From Labedaea rhizosphaerae (GTDB taxonomy: Bacteria > Actinomycetota > Actinomycetes > Mycobacteriales > Pseudonocardiaceae), in the NCBI RefSeq assembly GCF_004362825.1, contig NZ_SNXZ01000011.1:62001-126000 (forward strand): a stretch of 64,000 bases of DNA, written 5' to 3'. The stretch's first letter is position 1. Each line of letters opens with the position of its first letter. The position numbers were made by a program, and so were the translations under genes. Shown in pieces: positions 31,857 to 41,199 of this stretch. A model generated the notes under the pieces. The model ran no database searches. It saw only the letters and a program-made list of their open reading frames with translations, and was not told the DNA's origin.

Positions 31857-33200
31857 ATGCGCAAGCACTGGATCGAGCACTGGGAGCCCGAGAACGAGCA
31901 GTTCTGGGCGAGCACCGGCAAGAAGGTCGCTACCCGCAACCTGTGGCTGTCCATCTTCGCCGAGCACCTCGGGTTCTCGGTGTGGACGATGTGGTCGGTG
32001 CTGGTGTTGTTCCTGGGCAAGGACTACGGGTTCAGCCCGGCCGACAAGTTCCTCCTGACCACGACGCCCGCGCTGGTCGGGGCGGTCCTGCGCGTGCCGT
32101 ACACGTTCGCGGTGGCCCGCTTCGGCGGCCGCAACTGGACCATCTTCAGCGCGTCGCTGCTGATCGTCCCGTGCATCCTCATCGGGATCGTGCTCGAACC
32201 GGGCGTCTCGCTGTCCACCTTGATCGTCGTGGCCGCGGTGGCGGGCGTCGGCGGCGGCAACTTCGCGTCGTCGATGACGAACATCAACACCTTCTACCCG
32301 GAGCGGCTCAAGGGCTGGGCGCTCGGCCTCAACGCGGGCGGCGGCAACGTCGGCGTCGCGGTCGTCCAGCTGCTCGGCCTCGCGGTGATCGCCACGGCCG
32401 GGGTCGGCCACCCGAAGATCCTGCTGTGGATCTACGTCCCGCTGGTGGTCCTCGCCGCGCTCGCCGCCACGCTGTACATGGACAACCTCGCCACGGTCCG
32501 CAACGACAAGGGCGCCGCCAGGCTCGCGCTGACCCAGTCGCACACGTGGACCATGGCGGTGCTCTACATCGGCACGTTCGGCTCGTTCATCGGTTACAGC
32601 TTCGCGTTCGGCCAGGTGCTGACCAACGAGTTCCACAAGGCCCCGCTGGACGCGGCGTACTGGACGTTCATCGGCCCGCTGGTGGGCTCGCTCATCCGGC
32701 CGATCGGCGGCAGGCTCGCGGACCGGATCGGCGGCTCGATCGTCACGTTCTGGACCTTCGCGGCCATGGCCGCCGGGTGCGTGCTGGTGATCGTGGCCGG
32801 CACGGCGCACTCGTTCCCGCTCTACCTCGCCGGGTTCCTGGTGCTGTTCGTCGGCTCCGGGGTCGGCAACGGGTCGACCTACAAGATGATCCCCGCGATC
32901 TTCCAGGCCAAGGCGCGCGGCAGGATCGCCGAGGGCGCCGACGAGCAGGCCGAACTGCTCACCGCGCGGCGGATCTCCGGCGCGGTGATCGGGCTCGTGT
33001 CCGCGATCGGCGCGCTGGGCGGGGTGTTCATCAACATCGCGTTCCGCCAGTCGTTCCTCGACACCGGCAGCGGCACCGCCGCGGTGCTCGGTTTCCTCGC
33101 CTTCTACGCCCTGTGCTTCGGCGTGACCTGGGCGGTCTACCTGCGCAAGGCGGCCGTGCCCGAGTCCACCAGGGCGGTGCTCACGACCGCGGGCGTCTGA
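31857..33200 (+). CDS. narK: Nitrate/nitrite transporter, NarK family
   Basis: 447-aa MFS transporter with 12 predicted membrane helices. The nitrate signature regions appear as GVGGGNFASSMTNINTFYP and VGSGVGNGSTYKMIPAIF, and conserved arginines lie in the helix-2 and helix-8 areas (LRVPYTFAVARFGG, IRPIGGRLADR). It imports nitrate or exchanges it with nitrite. ATG 31857 follows GAGAGG at 5 nt; an in-frame GTG at 31851 is weaker. Placed 9 nt after the electron-transfer gene, so part of the nas operon. Confidence 0.92.
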   Translation: MRKHWIEHWEPENEQFWASTGKKVATRNLWLSIFAEHLGFSVWTMWSVLVLFLGKDYGFSPADKFLLTTTPALVGAVLRVPYTFAVARFGGRNWTIFSASLLIVPCILIGIVLEPGVSLSTLIVVAAVAGVGGGNFASSMTNINTFYPERLKGWALGLNAGGGNVGVAVVQLLGLAVIATAGVGHPKILLWIYVPLVVLAALAATLYMDNLATVRNDKGAARLALTQSHTWTMAVLYIGTFGSFIGYSFAFGQVLTNEFHKAPLDAAYWTFIGPLVGSLIRPIGGRLADRIGGSIVTFWTFAAMAAGCVLVIVAGTAHSFPLYLAGFLVLFVGSGVGNGSTYKMIPAIFQAKARGRIAEGADEQAELLTARRISGAVIGLVSAIGALGGVFINIAFRQSFLDTGSGTAAVLGFLAFYALCFGVTWAVYLRKAAVPESTRAVLTTAGV

Positions 33201-33213
33201 CCGGCGGCGTTCC

Positions 33214-33251
33214 GTAACGCGGGCGCAACGCGACCGACCCGGCCGTGACAC
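33214..33251 (+). promoter_or_regulatory. GlnR-like box upstream of nirB
   Basis: Four pentamers spaced by exactly 6 nt: GTAAC, GCAAC, GACCC and GACAC. The first two match the actinobacterial GlnR consensus gTnAC-n6-GaAAC well; the last two are weaker. It lies 46-83 nt before the nirB ATG, the right place for nitrogen-limitation activation by GlnR with NnaR. Confidence 0.55.
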
Positions 33252-33296
33252 GGCCGCGACCGAGCATGGACCCGATCGACGAGGAGGAGGACACGC

Positions 33297-35801
33297 ATGC
33301 CCCGCAAGCTCGTGGTGGCCGGCAACGGCATGGTCGGGCACCGCACCGTCCAGGCCCTGCGCGACCGCGACCAGCACGGCGAGTGGCAGGTCACGGTGTT
33401 CGCCGAAGAGGCCCGCACGGCATACGACCGGGTCGCCCTCACGTCCTACGTGGACGGCTGGGACCCGGCCGCGCTCGCCCTGCCGGGTGCGGACTTCGCC
33501 GACGACGACGCGGTCTCGCTGCACCTCGGCGACCCCGTGGTGGCGATCGACCGTGCCGCCCGCATGGTCACCGCGGCGAGCGGGCGCCGGGTCCGCTACG
33601 ACGCGCTGGTGCTGGCCACGGGTTCGGCGCCGTTCGTGCCGCCGGTGCCCGGGCACGACCTGCCGGGCTGCTTCGTCTACCGCACCATCGACGACCTGGA
33701 CGCCATTCGCGCCGCCACGGCGGGCACCGGTTCCGGGCGCCGCGCCGCATTGGTCGTCGGTGGCGGGTTGCTCGGCCTGGAGGCGGCAAAAGCCTTGCGG
33801 GACATGGGGATGTCGCCGCACGTGGTCGAGCTGGCGCCGCGCCTGATGCCGTTGCAGGTCGACGACGGCGGGGGCGCACTGCTGGCCCGGCTGATCGCCG
33901 AACTGGACGTCACCGTCCACACCGGCGTGTCCACCCAGGTCATCGAGGAGGACCGCGGCCGGTTGCTGGCCAAGCTCGCCAACGGGGTCGAACTGGACGT
34001 GGACCTGGTGGTGTTCGCGGCGGGGATCCGGCCGCGCGACCAGCTCGCCACCGCTGCCGGGCTGCGGACCGGTCCGCGTGGCGGCATCGTCGTGGACGAG
34101 GCGTGCCGCACCGACGACCCGCATGTGTATGCCGTCGGCGAGTGCGCGTGCGTGGACGGTGTCGTCTACGGGCTGGTCGCGCCCGGCTACGCGATGGCCG
34201 AGGTGGTCGCAGACAGGCTGCTGGGCGGGGACAGCGTGTTCACCGCCGCGGACACCTCGACCAAGCTGAAGCTGCTCGGCGTCGACGTCGCGAGCTTCGG
34301 CGACGCGCACGCCCGCACCGAAGGCGCGCTCGAGGTCGTCGTCAACGACGCGGTCGCGGGCAGCTACAAGAAGCTCGTGGTCTCCGACGACGCCAAGACC
34401 CTGCTCGGTGGCGTCTTCGTCGGTGACGCAACGGAATACGCGCTGCTGCGGTCGCTTGTGGACCTGCCGGGTGACCCGCTGACCCTGATCGGTCCGCGCG
34501 GTGGCGGTGGTGGGGTCGGAGTCGCCGCGCTGCCCGACGACGCGCAGATCTGCTCGTGCAACGCGGTCACCAAGGGCACCATCACGGCGGCCATCGTCAC
34601 CGCCGAGTGCGACGACGTGCCGAAGCTCAAGGGGTGCACCGGTGCGGGCACCGTGTGCGGGTCGTGCGTGCCGATGCTGCGCCAGTTGCTCGGCGCGTGC
34701 GGGGTCGCCCAGTCCACGGCGTTGTGCGAGCACTTCCCGCAGTCGCGGGCGTCGCTCTTCGAGATCGTCCGGGTCACCGGCATCCGCACGTTCAGCGAGC
34801 TCATCACCGCCCACGGCACCGGCCGGGGCTGCGACATCTGCAAGCCCGCCGTCGCCTCCATCCTGGCCTCGCTCGGCACCGGGCACGTGCTCGACGGCGA
34901 GCGGGCCGGCTTGCAGGACACCAACGACCGGTTCCTGGCCAACATCCAGCGCAACGGCACCTACTCGGTGGTCCCGCGCATCCCCGGCGGCGAGATCACC
35001 CCCGCCAAGCTGATGGTCATCGCCGAGGTGGCCCGGGACTTCGACCTCTACACCAAGATCACCGGCGGGCAGCGGATCGACCTGTTCGGCGCCCGGTTGG
35101 AGCAGCTGCCGCAGATCTGGGCCCGGCTCGTGGCCGCCGGGTTCGAGTCCGGGCACGCCTACGGCAAGGCGCTGCGCACGGTCAAGTCGTGCGTGGGCAG
35201 CACGTGGTGCCGCTACGGCGTGCAGGACTCGGTCGGGCTGGCCATCGAGCTCGAGTTGCGCTATCGCGGGCTGCGCTCGCCACACAAGCTGAAGGCCGCC
35301 GTGTCCGGCTGTGCCCGCGAATGCGCCGAGGCGCGCGGGAAGGACTTCGGCGTGATCGCCACCGAGCGCGGCTGGAACCTCTACGTGGGCGGCAACGGCG
35401 GCACGACGCCCCGCCACGCCGACCTGCTCGTGTCCGAAGTGGACAAGGAGACCCTGCTCCGGACCATCGACCGGTTCCTGATGTTCTACATCCGCACGGC
35501 GGACCGCCTGCAGCGCACCTCCGCCTGGCTCGAATCCCTGGAAGGCGGCCTGGACCACCTCCGCGCGGTGGTGCTGGACGACAGCCTCGGCCTGTGTGCG
35601 GACCTGGACCGGCAGATGGCCGCCCACGTCGACGCCTACACCGACGAATGGGCGGACGTCCTGGCCGATCCGGACAAGCTGGCGCGCTTCACCTCCTTCG
35701 TGAACGCCCCCGGCCTGCCGGACCCGACGGTAGAGTTCCGCGCCGAACGCGGCCAGCCGGTCCCGGTTCTGCTCGGTACCCCCGCGGTGATGGCCCGATG
35801 A
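33297..35801 (+). CDS. nirB: Nitrite reductase [NAD(P)H] large subunit
   Basis: 834-aa cytoplasmic enzyme reducing nitrite to ammonium with six electrons. An N-terminal FAD/NAD domain (VVAGNGMVGHRTVQAL; LVVGGGLLGLEAAKAL) is followed by tandem BFD [2Fe-2S] sites (ICSCNAVTKG, CGSCVPMLRQL) and the sirohaem-[4Fe-4S] domain with ligands C632, C638, C672 and C676 (CVGSTWC and GCAREC). Full length. The ATGA overlap with nirD couples the two subunits. Confidence 0.96.
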   Translation: MPRKLVVAGNGMVGHRTVQALRDRDQHGEWQVTVFAEEARTAYDRVALTSYVDGWDPAALALPGADFADDDAVSLHLGDPVVAIDRAARMVTAASGRRVRYDALVLATGSAPFVPPVPGHDLPGCFVYRTIDDLDAIRAATAGTGSGRRAALVVGGGLLGLEAAKALRDMGMSPHVVELAPRLMPLQVDDGGGALLARLIAELDVTVHTGVSTQVIEEDRGRLLAKLANGVELDVDLVVFAAGIRPRDQLATAAGLRTGPRGGIVVDEACRTDDPHVYAVGECACVDGVVYGLVAPGYAMAEVVADRLLGGDSVFTAADTSTKLKLLGVDVASFGDAHARTEGALEVVVNDAVAGSYKKLVVSDDAKTLLGGVFVGDATEYALLRSLVDLPGDPLTLIGPRGGGGGVGVAALPDDAQICSCNAVTKGTITAAIVTAECDDVPKLKGCTGAGTVCGSCVPMLRQLLGACGVAQSTALCEHFPQSRASLFEIVRVTGIRTFSELITAHGTGRGCDICKPAVASILASLGTGHVLDGERAGLQDTNDRFLANIQRNGTYSVVPRIPGGEITPAKLMVIAEVARDFDLYTKITGGQRIDLFGARLEQLPQIWARLVAAGFESGHAYGKALRTVKSCVGSTWCRYGVQDSVGLAIELELRYRGLRSPHKLKAAVSGCARECAEARGKDFGVIATERGWNLYVGGNGGTTPRHADLLVSEVDKETLLRTIDRFLMFYIRTADRLQRTSAWLESLEGGLDHLRAVVLDDSLGLCADLDRQMAAHVDAYTDEWADVLADPDKLARFTSFVNAPGLPDPTVEFRAERGQPVPVLLGTPAVMAR

Positions 35802-36121
35802 CCTGGTTCGCCGTGTGCCCGGTCGCGGCCGTGCCGCCGGAGCAAGGGGTCGCCGCGCTGTTGCCGGACGGCCGGCAGGTCGCGGTGTTCCGCACGCACG
35901 ACGGCACCCTGCACGCACTGTCCAACGTGGACCCGTTCTCCGCCGCCGCGGTGCTGGCCCGCGGGATCGTCGGCGACCTCGGTGGGGTGGCGGTGGTGGC
36001 GTCGCCGATGCACAAGCAGCACTTCGAGCTGGCCACCGGCCGGTGCGTCGAGCACCCGGACGTCGCCGTGGCGGTGTACCCGGTGCGCGAGCACGGCGAC
36101 CGGATCATGGTGGCGCCGTGA
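35798..36121 (+). CDS. nirD: Nitrite reductase small subunit
   Basis: 107-aa Rieske-like-fold protein partnering NirB. VAVFRTHDGTLHALSNVDPF and SPMHKQHFELATGRC match NirD; the Rieske cluster ligands are absent, as is normal for assimilatory NirD. It overlaps nirB and the next gene by 4 nt each. Confidence 0.94.
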   Translation: MTWFAVCPVAAVPPEQGVAALLPDGRQVAVFRTHDGTLHALSNVDPFSAAAVLARGIVGDLGGVAVVASPMHKQHFELATGRCVEHPDVAVAVYPVREHGDRIMVAP

Positions 36122-37266
36122 CCAATGCGGAGCCGCCGGTGTTGCCGCTGGCCGGGTTCACCGTCGGCGTGACCGCCGCGCGGCGCGCCGACGAGCTCAG
36201 CGCGCTGCTGCAACGGCGTGGTGCCGTCGTGCAACACGGGCCCGCGCTGCGCATCATCCCGCTGGCCGACGACGCCGACCTGCTCGCCGCCACCCGCGAC
36301 CTGGTGCGCGACCCCGTGGACGTGGCGGTCGCGACCACCGGCATCGGCTTCCGCGGCTGGGTCGAGGCGGCCGAGGGCTGGGGGCTCGGCGAGCAGCTGC
36401 GCGCCGCGCTCGCCGGCGCCCGCGTGCTGGCACGCGGCCCCAAGGCCAAGGGTGCGGTGCGCGCGGCCGGGCTCGTGGAGTCGTGGTCGCCCGCGTCGGA
36501 GGCCAGCGCCGAGCTGCTGGCGCACCTGCTCGAATCCGGTGTGGACGGTCTGCGGATCGCGGTCCAGCTGCACGGGGAACCGTTGCGGGACTTCGTGGCG
36601 AGCCTGCGCGCGGCGGGTGCCGACGTGCTGGAGATCCCGGTGTACCGCTGGACCGGGCCCGCCGACCCGGCGCCGCTCGACCGGCTGCTGGACGCCGCCG
36701 TCGCCGGTCAGCTGGATGCGTTGACCTTCACCAGTGCCCCCGCCGCGGCCAGCTTCCTGCGCACGGCCGGGCACCGGGGCCAGCTCGACGACCTCCTCGC
36801 GGCGCTGCGTACGCAGGTGCTCGTGGCGTGCGTCGGGTCGATCACCGCGGGTCCGCTGGTCGAACTCGGGGTGCCGATCGTCCAGCCGAGCCGGGCCCGG
36901 ATTGGCGCGCTGGTCCGGGAACTGGTCGACACCCTGCCCACGCGGTCGCGGCGGCTGCGGGTCGGCGCCCGCGAGCTGGAGGTGCGCGGGCACGCCGTCC
37001 TGGTCGACGGTGCGCTGCGGCCGGTGCCACCGGCGCCCATGGCGGTCCTGCGCGCCCTGGCCGATTCCCCCGGCCACGTGCTGTCCCGCCCCGCGCTGGC
37101 CGGTGTCCTCTGCCGCCACTCTGGTCGGGACACCGGCGTCGACGAGCACGCGGTCGAGTCCGCCGTGGCCCGCCTGCGCACCGCCCTCGGCGAGCCCCGC
37201 CTGGTCCAGACGGTGGTGAAGCGCGGCTACCGGCTCCCGGTCCAGCCGATCGGGGCCGCGTCGTGA
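36118..37266 (+). CDS. nnaR: Uroporphyrinogen-III synthase-winged helix regulator (NnaR-like)
   Basis: 382 aa. Residues about 1-260 are a HemD-like domain (VTAARRADELSALLQRRGA; LTFTSAPAAASFLRTA), and the C-terminal 100 form an OmpR-type winged helix (PAPMAVLRALADSPGHVLSR; ESAVARLRTALGEP; VVKRGYRLPVQP). This fusion is the architecture of NnaR, the nitrate/nitrite-assimilation co-regulator that works with GlnR in Streptomyces and mycobacteria. It sits inside the nirBD operon with GTGA overlaps. It may also sense a sirohaem precursor, though enzymatic activity is unproven. Confidence 0.88.
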   Translation: MTNAEPPVLPLAGFTVGVTAARRADELSALLQRRGAVVQHGPALRIIPLADDADLLAATRDLVRDPVDVAVATTGIGFRGWVEAAEGWGLGEQLRAALAGARVLARGPKAKGAVRAAGLVESWSPASEASAELLAHLLESGVDGLRIAVQLHGEPLRDFVASLRAAGADVLEIPVYRWTGPADPAPLDRLLDAAVAGQLDALTFTSAPAAASFLRTAGHRGQLDDLLAALRTQVLVACVGSITAGPLVELGVPIVQPSRARIGALVRELVDTLPTRSRRLRVGARELEVRGHAVLVDGALRPVPPAPMAVLRALADSPGHVLSRPALAGVLCRHSGRDTGVDEHAVESAVARLRTALGEPRLVQTVVKRGYRLPVQPIGAAS

Positions 37267-37904
37267 TGGTGCTGGCGGCGCACGGCACCCGGGACCCCGC
37301 GGGCGTGCGCGTGATCGAGGCCATCGCGCGGCGGGTACGGCGTGCGGGCGTGCCGGTGCGGGTCGGCTACGCCGATGTCCGGCGACCCGCCGTGCCCGAG
37401 GTCGTGACGCCTGGATGCGTTGTGGTGCCGGCCTTCCTCGCCGCCGGCTACCACGTGCGGGTGGACCTGCCCGCCCAGCTCGCCGGTTCCGGTGCGACCC
37501 TCACCCCGCACCTGGGCACGTCGCTTGTTCCTGCTGCCTTCGAGCGGCTGCGCGAGGCCGGTTGGCGACCGGGGGATGCCGTCGTGCTGGCCGCCGCCGG
37601 CTCCTCTGACGAGCGGGCGCTGGCCGAGGTGCGCCAGGCGGCGACCCTGCTCGGCGCGTGGACCGGGAGCGAGGTGTCCGTCGGCTACGTCGCGGGTACC
37701 GCCCCCAAACTGGCGGAAGTCGTTGCCGCGCAACGAGGGCGCGTGGCCGTGGCGAGCTGGCTGCTCGCCCCGGGGCTGTTCCACCGGCGCGCCCGGGAAT
37801 CGGGTGCGGACGTGGTGGCCGCGCCGATCGGTGACCACCCGCTGGTGGCCGAAGCGGTGCTGGCGCGATATCGGTTGACCGCGGCAAGCAGGATGGGTGG
37901 GTGA
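37263..37904 (+). CDS. Sirohydrochlorin chelatase (CbiX/SirB-like)
   Basis: 213-aa chelatase that inserts iron (or cobalt) into sirohydrochlorin. Active-site His regions are LAAHGTRDP at the N-terminus and AGYHVRVDLPAQL; the second half-domain has LAAAGSSDERA. It supplies sirohaem for NirB, explaining its place in the operon. GTGA overlaps with both neighbours; ATG 37266 is an alternative start. Confidence 0.88.
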   Translation: MMVLAAHGTRDPAGVRVIEAIARRVRRAGVPVRVGYADVRRPAVPEVVTPGCVVVPAFLAAGYHVRVDLPAQLAGSGATLTPHLGTSLVPAAFERLREAGWRPGDAVVLAAAGSSDERALAEVRQAATLLGAWTGSEVSVGYVAGTAPKLAEVVAAQRGRVAVASWLLAPGLFHRRARESGADVVAAPIGDHPLVAEAVLARYRLTAASRMGG

Positions 37905-38410
37905 CCGATGCTGTGACGACGGCGCGCCTCGAGGTGCGCCCGCCCGTGGAAGCCGACCGCGCGCGGTTCGTCGAGTTCCTCTGCGATCCCGACTTCATGG
38001 TGTTCTACCCGGTCTCGTACACCGAGGCGCAGGCCAACGCCAAGTTCGACCACCTGCTCGCCCTCTGCCAGGAGATCCCGTTCGGCAAGCAGCCGGTGGT
38101 CGAGCGGGCCACCGGGCGCGTGGTCGGGTACACCGGCGCCGACTACCTCGAGGTCGAGGGCCGGACCTGGCTGGAGTGGGGATACCGCTTGATCCCGGAA
38201 TGCCGGGGGCTGGGCTACGCCACGGAGGCGGGCAACGCCCTGCTGGCCGTGGCCCGCCGAACCTACGAAGGTGAACTGCTGGCCGTCATCGCGCCCGACA
38301 ACGTGGCGTCGCAGAAGGTGATCGGCAAGCTCGGCTTCACGTTCTGGAAGCAGGCCCCCGTCCTCGGCGATCTCTGCAACCTCTACACGTTGCTCGTCCA
38401 GCGCCCGTAG
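37901..38410 (+). CDS. GNAT acetyltransferase (RimJ/RimL-like)
   Basis: 169-aa GNAT enzyme. LEVRPPVEADRARFVEFL and the acetyl-CoA-binding CRGLGYATEAGNALL plus NVASQKVIGKLGF are typical of RimJ/RimL-type N-acetyltransferases. Last gene of the nirB operon by GTGA overlap, but with no obvious link to nitrate assimilation. Its end overlaps the convergent lysR gene by 28 nt. Confidence 0.85.
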   Translation: MTDAVTTARLEVRPPVEADRARFVEFLCDPDFMVFYPVSYTEAQANAKFDHLLALCQEIPFGKQPVVERATGRVVGYTGADYLEVEGRTWLEWGYRLIPECRGLGYATEAGNALLAVARRTYEGELLAVIAPDNVASQKVIGKLGFTFWKQAPVLGDLCNLYTLLVQRP

Positions 38411-39309
38411 GTGGCGGGCGCCAGCTCCGGCCCGTGGCGCAGGACGTGGTCGTGGAACGCCTGCGAGGCGCCGGGGAGCTGCCGGTCGGCGAGCCAGGCC
38501 AGGCCGATGTCGCGGGCCGCGGGCACGTCGGTGACCGCCAGGTGGTGGGCCGGCTTGACCGTGGTGGACAGCACGGCGTGGGGCGGCGGCAGCAGCGCCA
38601 CACCGAGCCCGGCGGCGATCAGCGACCGCAGCGTCTCGACCTCCTCGCCCTCGAACGCGACGCGCGGGCTGAACCCGGCCCGCGCGCACAGCTCCTCGGT
38701 CAGCGTGCGCAACCCGTAGCCCGCCCGGAGCAGGATGAACGGCTCGTCCGCGACCTCCGCGAGCCGCACCCGCTTGCGCCGGCCGAGGCGGTGGTTCGCG
38801 GGCACGGCCAGGCGCAGCGGTTCGACGAGCAGCCGCTGCCAGCGCACCCGCGGATGTCCCGGATCGCCGCTGGTCAGCACCAGGTCGACGACGCCGTCGA
38901 GCAGGTTGCGCAGGATCGGTTCCTCGCCGTGCTGGCGCAGCTCGAAGCGCACCGCCGGGTGCGTCTCGCGGAAGCCGCTGATCAGCGGCGGCACCAGCCA
39001 CGTGCCGAGCGTGTGCAGGAACGCGACCGGCACGACCCCGCGCTCGGGGTCCACCAGTTCGGCGACCGCGCGCAGGCCGAGGTCGTACTGGTCGAGCGTC
39101 CGGTCGAGGGTGGCCTTGAACACCCGGCCCGCCGGGGTCAGGGCCAGCGTCCGGCCCACGCGGGTGAACAGCGGCGTGCCGACCTCGTGCTCCAGCCGGG
39201 CGAGGGCCCGGGACAGCGCGGACTGGGTGAGGTGGGCGCGCTGCGCGGTCTCGGTCACCGTGGCCCCCTCGGCCACGTCCTGGAACCAGCGCAGGATCTG
39301 CAGGTCCAT
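38383..39309 (-). CDS. LysR-family transcriptional regulator
   Basis: 308 aa. N-terminal winged helix (TVTETAQRAHLTQSALSRAL ... LEHEVGTPLFTRVGRTLALT) and a periplasmic-binding-like effector domain. It diverges from the pyruvate oxidase gene and has a 7-bp inverted repeat between, so it most likely controls that gene and itself. ATG 39309 gives the usual MDLQILRWF start. Confidence 0.9.
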   Translation of the reverse strand: MDLQILRWFQDVAEGATVTETAQRAHLTQSALSRALARLEHEVGTPLFTRVGRTLALTPAGRVFKATLDRTLDQYDLGLRAVAELVDPERGVVPVAFLHTLGTWLVPPLISGFRETHPAVRFELRQHGEEPILRNLLDGVVDLVLTSGDPGHPRVRWQRLLVEPLRLAVPANHRLGRRKRVRLAEVADEPFILLRAGYGLRTLTEELCARAGFSPRVAFEGEEVETLRSLIAAGLGVALLPPPHAVLSTTVKPAHHLAVTDVPAARDIGLAWLADRQLPGASQAFHDHVLRHGPELAPATYGRWTSNV

Positions 39310-39317
39310 CCATTCAT

Positions 39318-39336
39318 GATTCCACAGAATGGAATC
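39318..39336. promoter_or_regulatory. Inverted repeat between lysR and poxB, possible LysR box
   Basis: GATTCCA and TGGAATC separated by 5 nt, containing the T-N11-A layout of LysR recognition sites. It begins 9 nt upstream of the lysR ATG and 77 nt upstream of poxB. Confidence 0.5.
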
Positions 39337-39412
39337 GGTGAAGAACCGGAATTGGACGCATGCGATGGACAGGCGCATCGTTGGGGGTGACGACACCGAG
39401 GGAGCGTGAGCG

Positions 39413-41146
39413 ATGGCCACCGTTGCGGAGCAGCTGGTTCGCATGCTGCGGGACGCAGGCGTGCAGCGGGTCTACGGCGTGGTGGGCGACAGCCTGAACC
39501 CGATCGTGGACGCGATCCGCCGCACCGACGGCATCGACTGGGTCCACGTCCGGCACGAGGAGACGGCCGCGTTCGCCGCCGCCGCGGAAGCCCAGGTCAC
39601 CGGCAAGCTGGCCGTCTGCGCGGGCAGCTGCGGGCCGGGCAACCTGCACCTGATCAACGGCCTGTACGACGCGCACCGCAGCGGCGCGCCGGTGCTGGCC
39701 ATCGCCTCGCACATCCCGTCGGCGCAGATCGGCACCAACTTCTTCCAGGAGACGCACCCGGACCAGCTCTTCCGCGAGTGCAGCCACTACTGCGAGCTGG
39801 TCTCCCAGGCCGAGCAGATGCCGCGGCTGCTGCGCGTCGCCATGCAGACGGCGGTCGGGCTGCGTGGCGTGTCCGTGCTGGCCATCCCCGGGGACGTCGC
39901 CGAGCGGCGCAGTGTCGAACCCAATGCCGCGCCGGTGAAGCTGGTCGCGCCGTCGCCGGTCGTGCCGCCGGCCGAGCGGATCGCCGAGCTGGCCGAGCTG
40001 CTGAACTCCGGTGAGAAGGTCACGCTCTTCGCGGGTGCCGGTTGCGCGGGCGCGCACGACGAGGTGATGGCCCTGGCCGAGGCGCTGCAGGCGCCGGTCG
40101 GGCACAGCCTCGGCGGCAAGGAGTGGATCCAGTACGACAACCCCTACGACGTGGGCATGTCCGGGCTGCTCGGCTACGGCGCGTGCTACGACGCGATGCA
40201 CGCCGCCGACCGGATCGTGTTGCTGGGCACCGACTTCCCGTACGACAACTTCCTGCCGCAAGCCCGCACGATCCAGATCGATGCCAACCCCGCCGCGCTC
40301 GGCCGGCGCACCAACCTGGACCTGGCCGTCCACGGCGACGTGAAGGCCACCATCGCCGCGGTGCTGCCGCTGCTGCGCAAGCGCACCAACAGGTCCTTCT
40401 TGGACACGATGCTGCGTGAGCACGCCCGCAAGCTGCAGAAGGTGGTCGACGCCTACACGACCCGGATCGAGCACCGCACCCCGATCCACCCCGAGTACGC
40501 CGCGGACGTCCTCGACGACGTGGCCGCCGACGACGCGGTGTTCACAGTGGACACCGGCATGGGCAACGTCTGGGCGGCGCGGTACCTGACGCCCAACGGG
40601 AAGCGCCGCGTGATCGGCTCGTTCCGGCACGGCAGCATGGCCAACGCGCTGCCGCATGCGATCGGCGCCGCGCTGTCCTCACCCGGCCGCCAGGTCGTCT
40701 CGATCTCCGGCGACGGCGGGCTGGCCATGCTGATGGGGGACCTGCTGACGCTGACGACCTACGACGTGCCGGTGAAGGTCGTGGTGTTCAACAACGCGAG
40801 CCTCGGCATGGTCAAGCTGGAGATGTACGTCGACGGCCTGCCCGAGTACGGCACCGACCACCCGCCGGTGAACTTCAGCGCGATCGCCGCGGCGTGCGGC
40901 ATCCACGCGGTGCGCGTCGAGCACCCGGGCAAGATCCGCGAAGCCCTGGCCGAGGCGTTCGCCCACCCCGGCCCCGCCCTGGTCGAACTGGTCACCGACC
41001 CCAACGCCATGTCGATCCCACCCAAGATCACCGGCGACATGATGCGCGGCTTCGCGTTGGCGGTAAGCAAGACCGTGCTCAATGGCGGCGTGGGCAAAAT
41101 GGTCGACCTGGCCCGGTCCAACCTGCGCAACATCCCGCGCCCCTGA
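39413..41146 (+). CDS. poxB: Thiamine-diphosphate enzyme, pyruvate oxidase/dehydrogenase (quinone)-like
   Basis: 577-aa ThDP enzyme with the three-domain layout of pyruvate oxidase and acetolactate synthase. HEETAAFAAAAEAQVTGKLA carries the catalytic Glu, and GDGGLAMLMGDLL ... NNASLGM is the ThDP-Mg motif. LRVAMQTAVGLRGVSVLAIPGD is typical of PoxB, which decarboxylates pyruvate to acetate and CO2. The C-terminus ends RNIPRP; the DNA encoding it is repeated at 44213-44233. It diverges from a LysR gene. Confidence 0.88.
   Translation: MATVAEQLVRMLRDAGVQRVYGVVGDSLNPIVDAIRRTDGIDWVHVRHEETAAFAAAAEAQVTGKLAVCAGSCGPGNLHLINGLYDAHRSGAPVLAIASHIPSAQIGTNFFQETHPDQLFRECSHYCELVSQAEQMPRLLRVAMQTAVGLRGVSVLAIPGDVAERRSVEPNAAPVKLVAPSPVVPPAERIAELAELLNSGEKVTLFAGAGCAGAHDEVMALAEALQAPVGHSLGGKEWIQYDNPYDVGMSGLLGYGACYDAMHAADRIVLLGTDFPYDNFLPQARTIQIDANPAALGRRTNLDLAVHGDVKATIAAVLPLLRKRTNRSFLDTMLREHARKLQKVVDAYTTRIEHRTPIHPEYAADVLDDVAADDAVFTVDTGMGNVWAARYLTPNGKRRVIGSFRHGSMANALPHAIGAALSSPGRQVVSISGDGGLAMLMGDLLTLTTYDVPVKVVVFNNASLGMVKLEMYVDGLPEYGTDHPPVNFSAIAAACGIHAVRVEHPGKIREALAEAFAHPGPALVELVTDPNAMSIPPKITGDMMRGFALAVSKTVLNGGVGKMVDLARSNLRNIPRP
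41122..41142 (+). repeat. 21-bp direct repeat, left copy (3' end of poxB)
   Basis: CCTGCGCAACATCCCGCGCC plus one more C, inside the last codons of poxB. An identical 21-bp copy, also running into TGA, lies at 44213-44233. The pair brackets the LuxR regulator and the small membrane protein. Confidence 0.9.
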
Positions 41147-41199
41147 CGGGTTTCCTGCGGTTGCGCCCGTGGATGGCTTGCCCGCGGAGCACTTCGCGT

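Noticed and set aside
30159-35918. 1919-codon open frame antisense to nasA-nirB
   Set aside because: Long antisense frames arise from codon bias in very GC-rich DNA; the sense strand encodes complete, recognisable enzymes.
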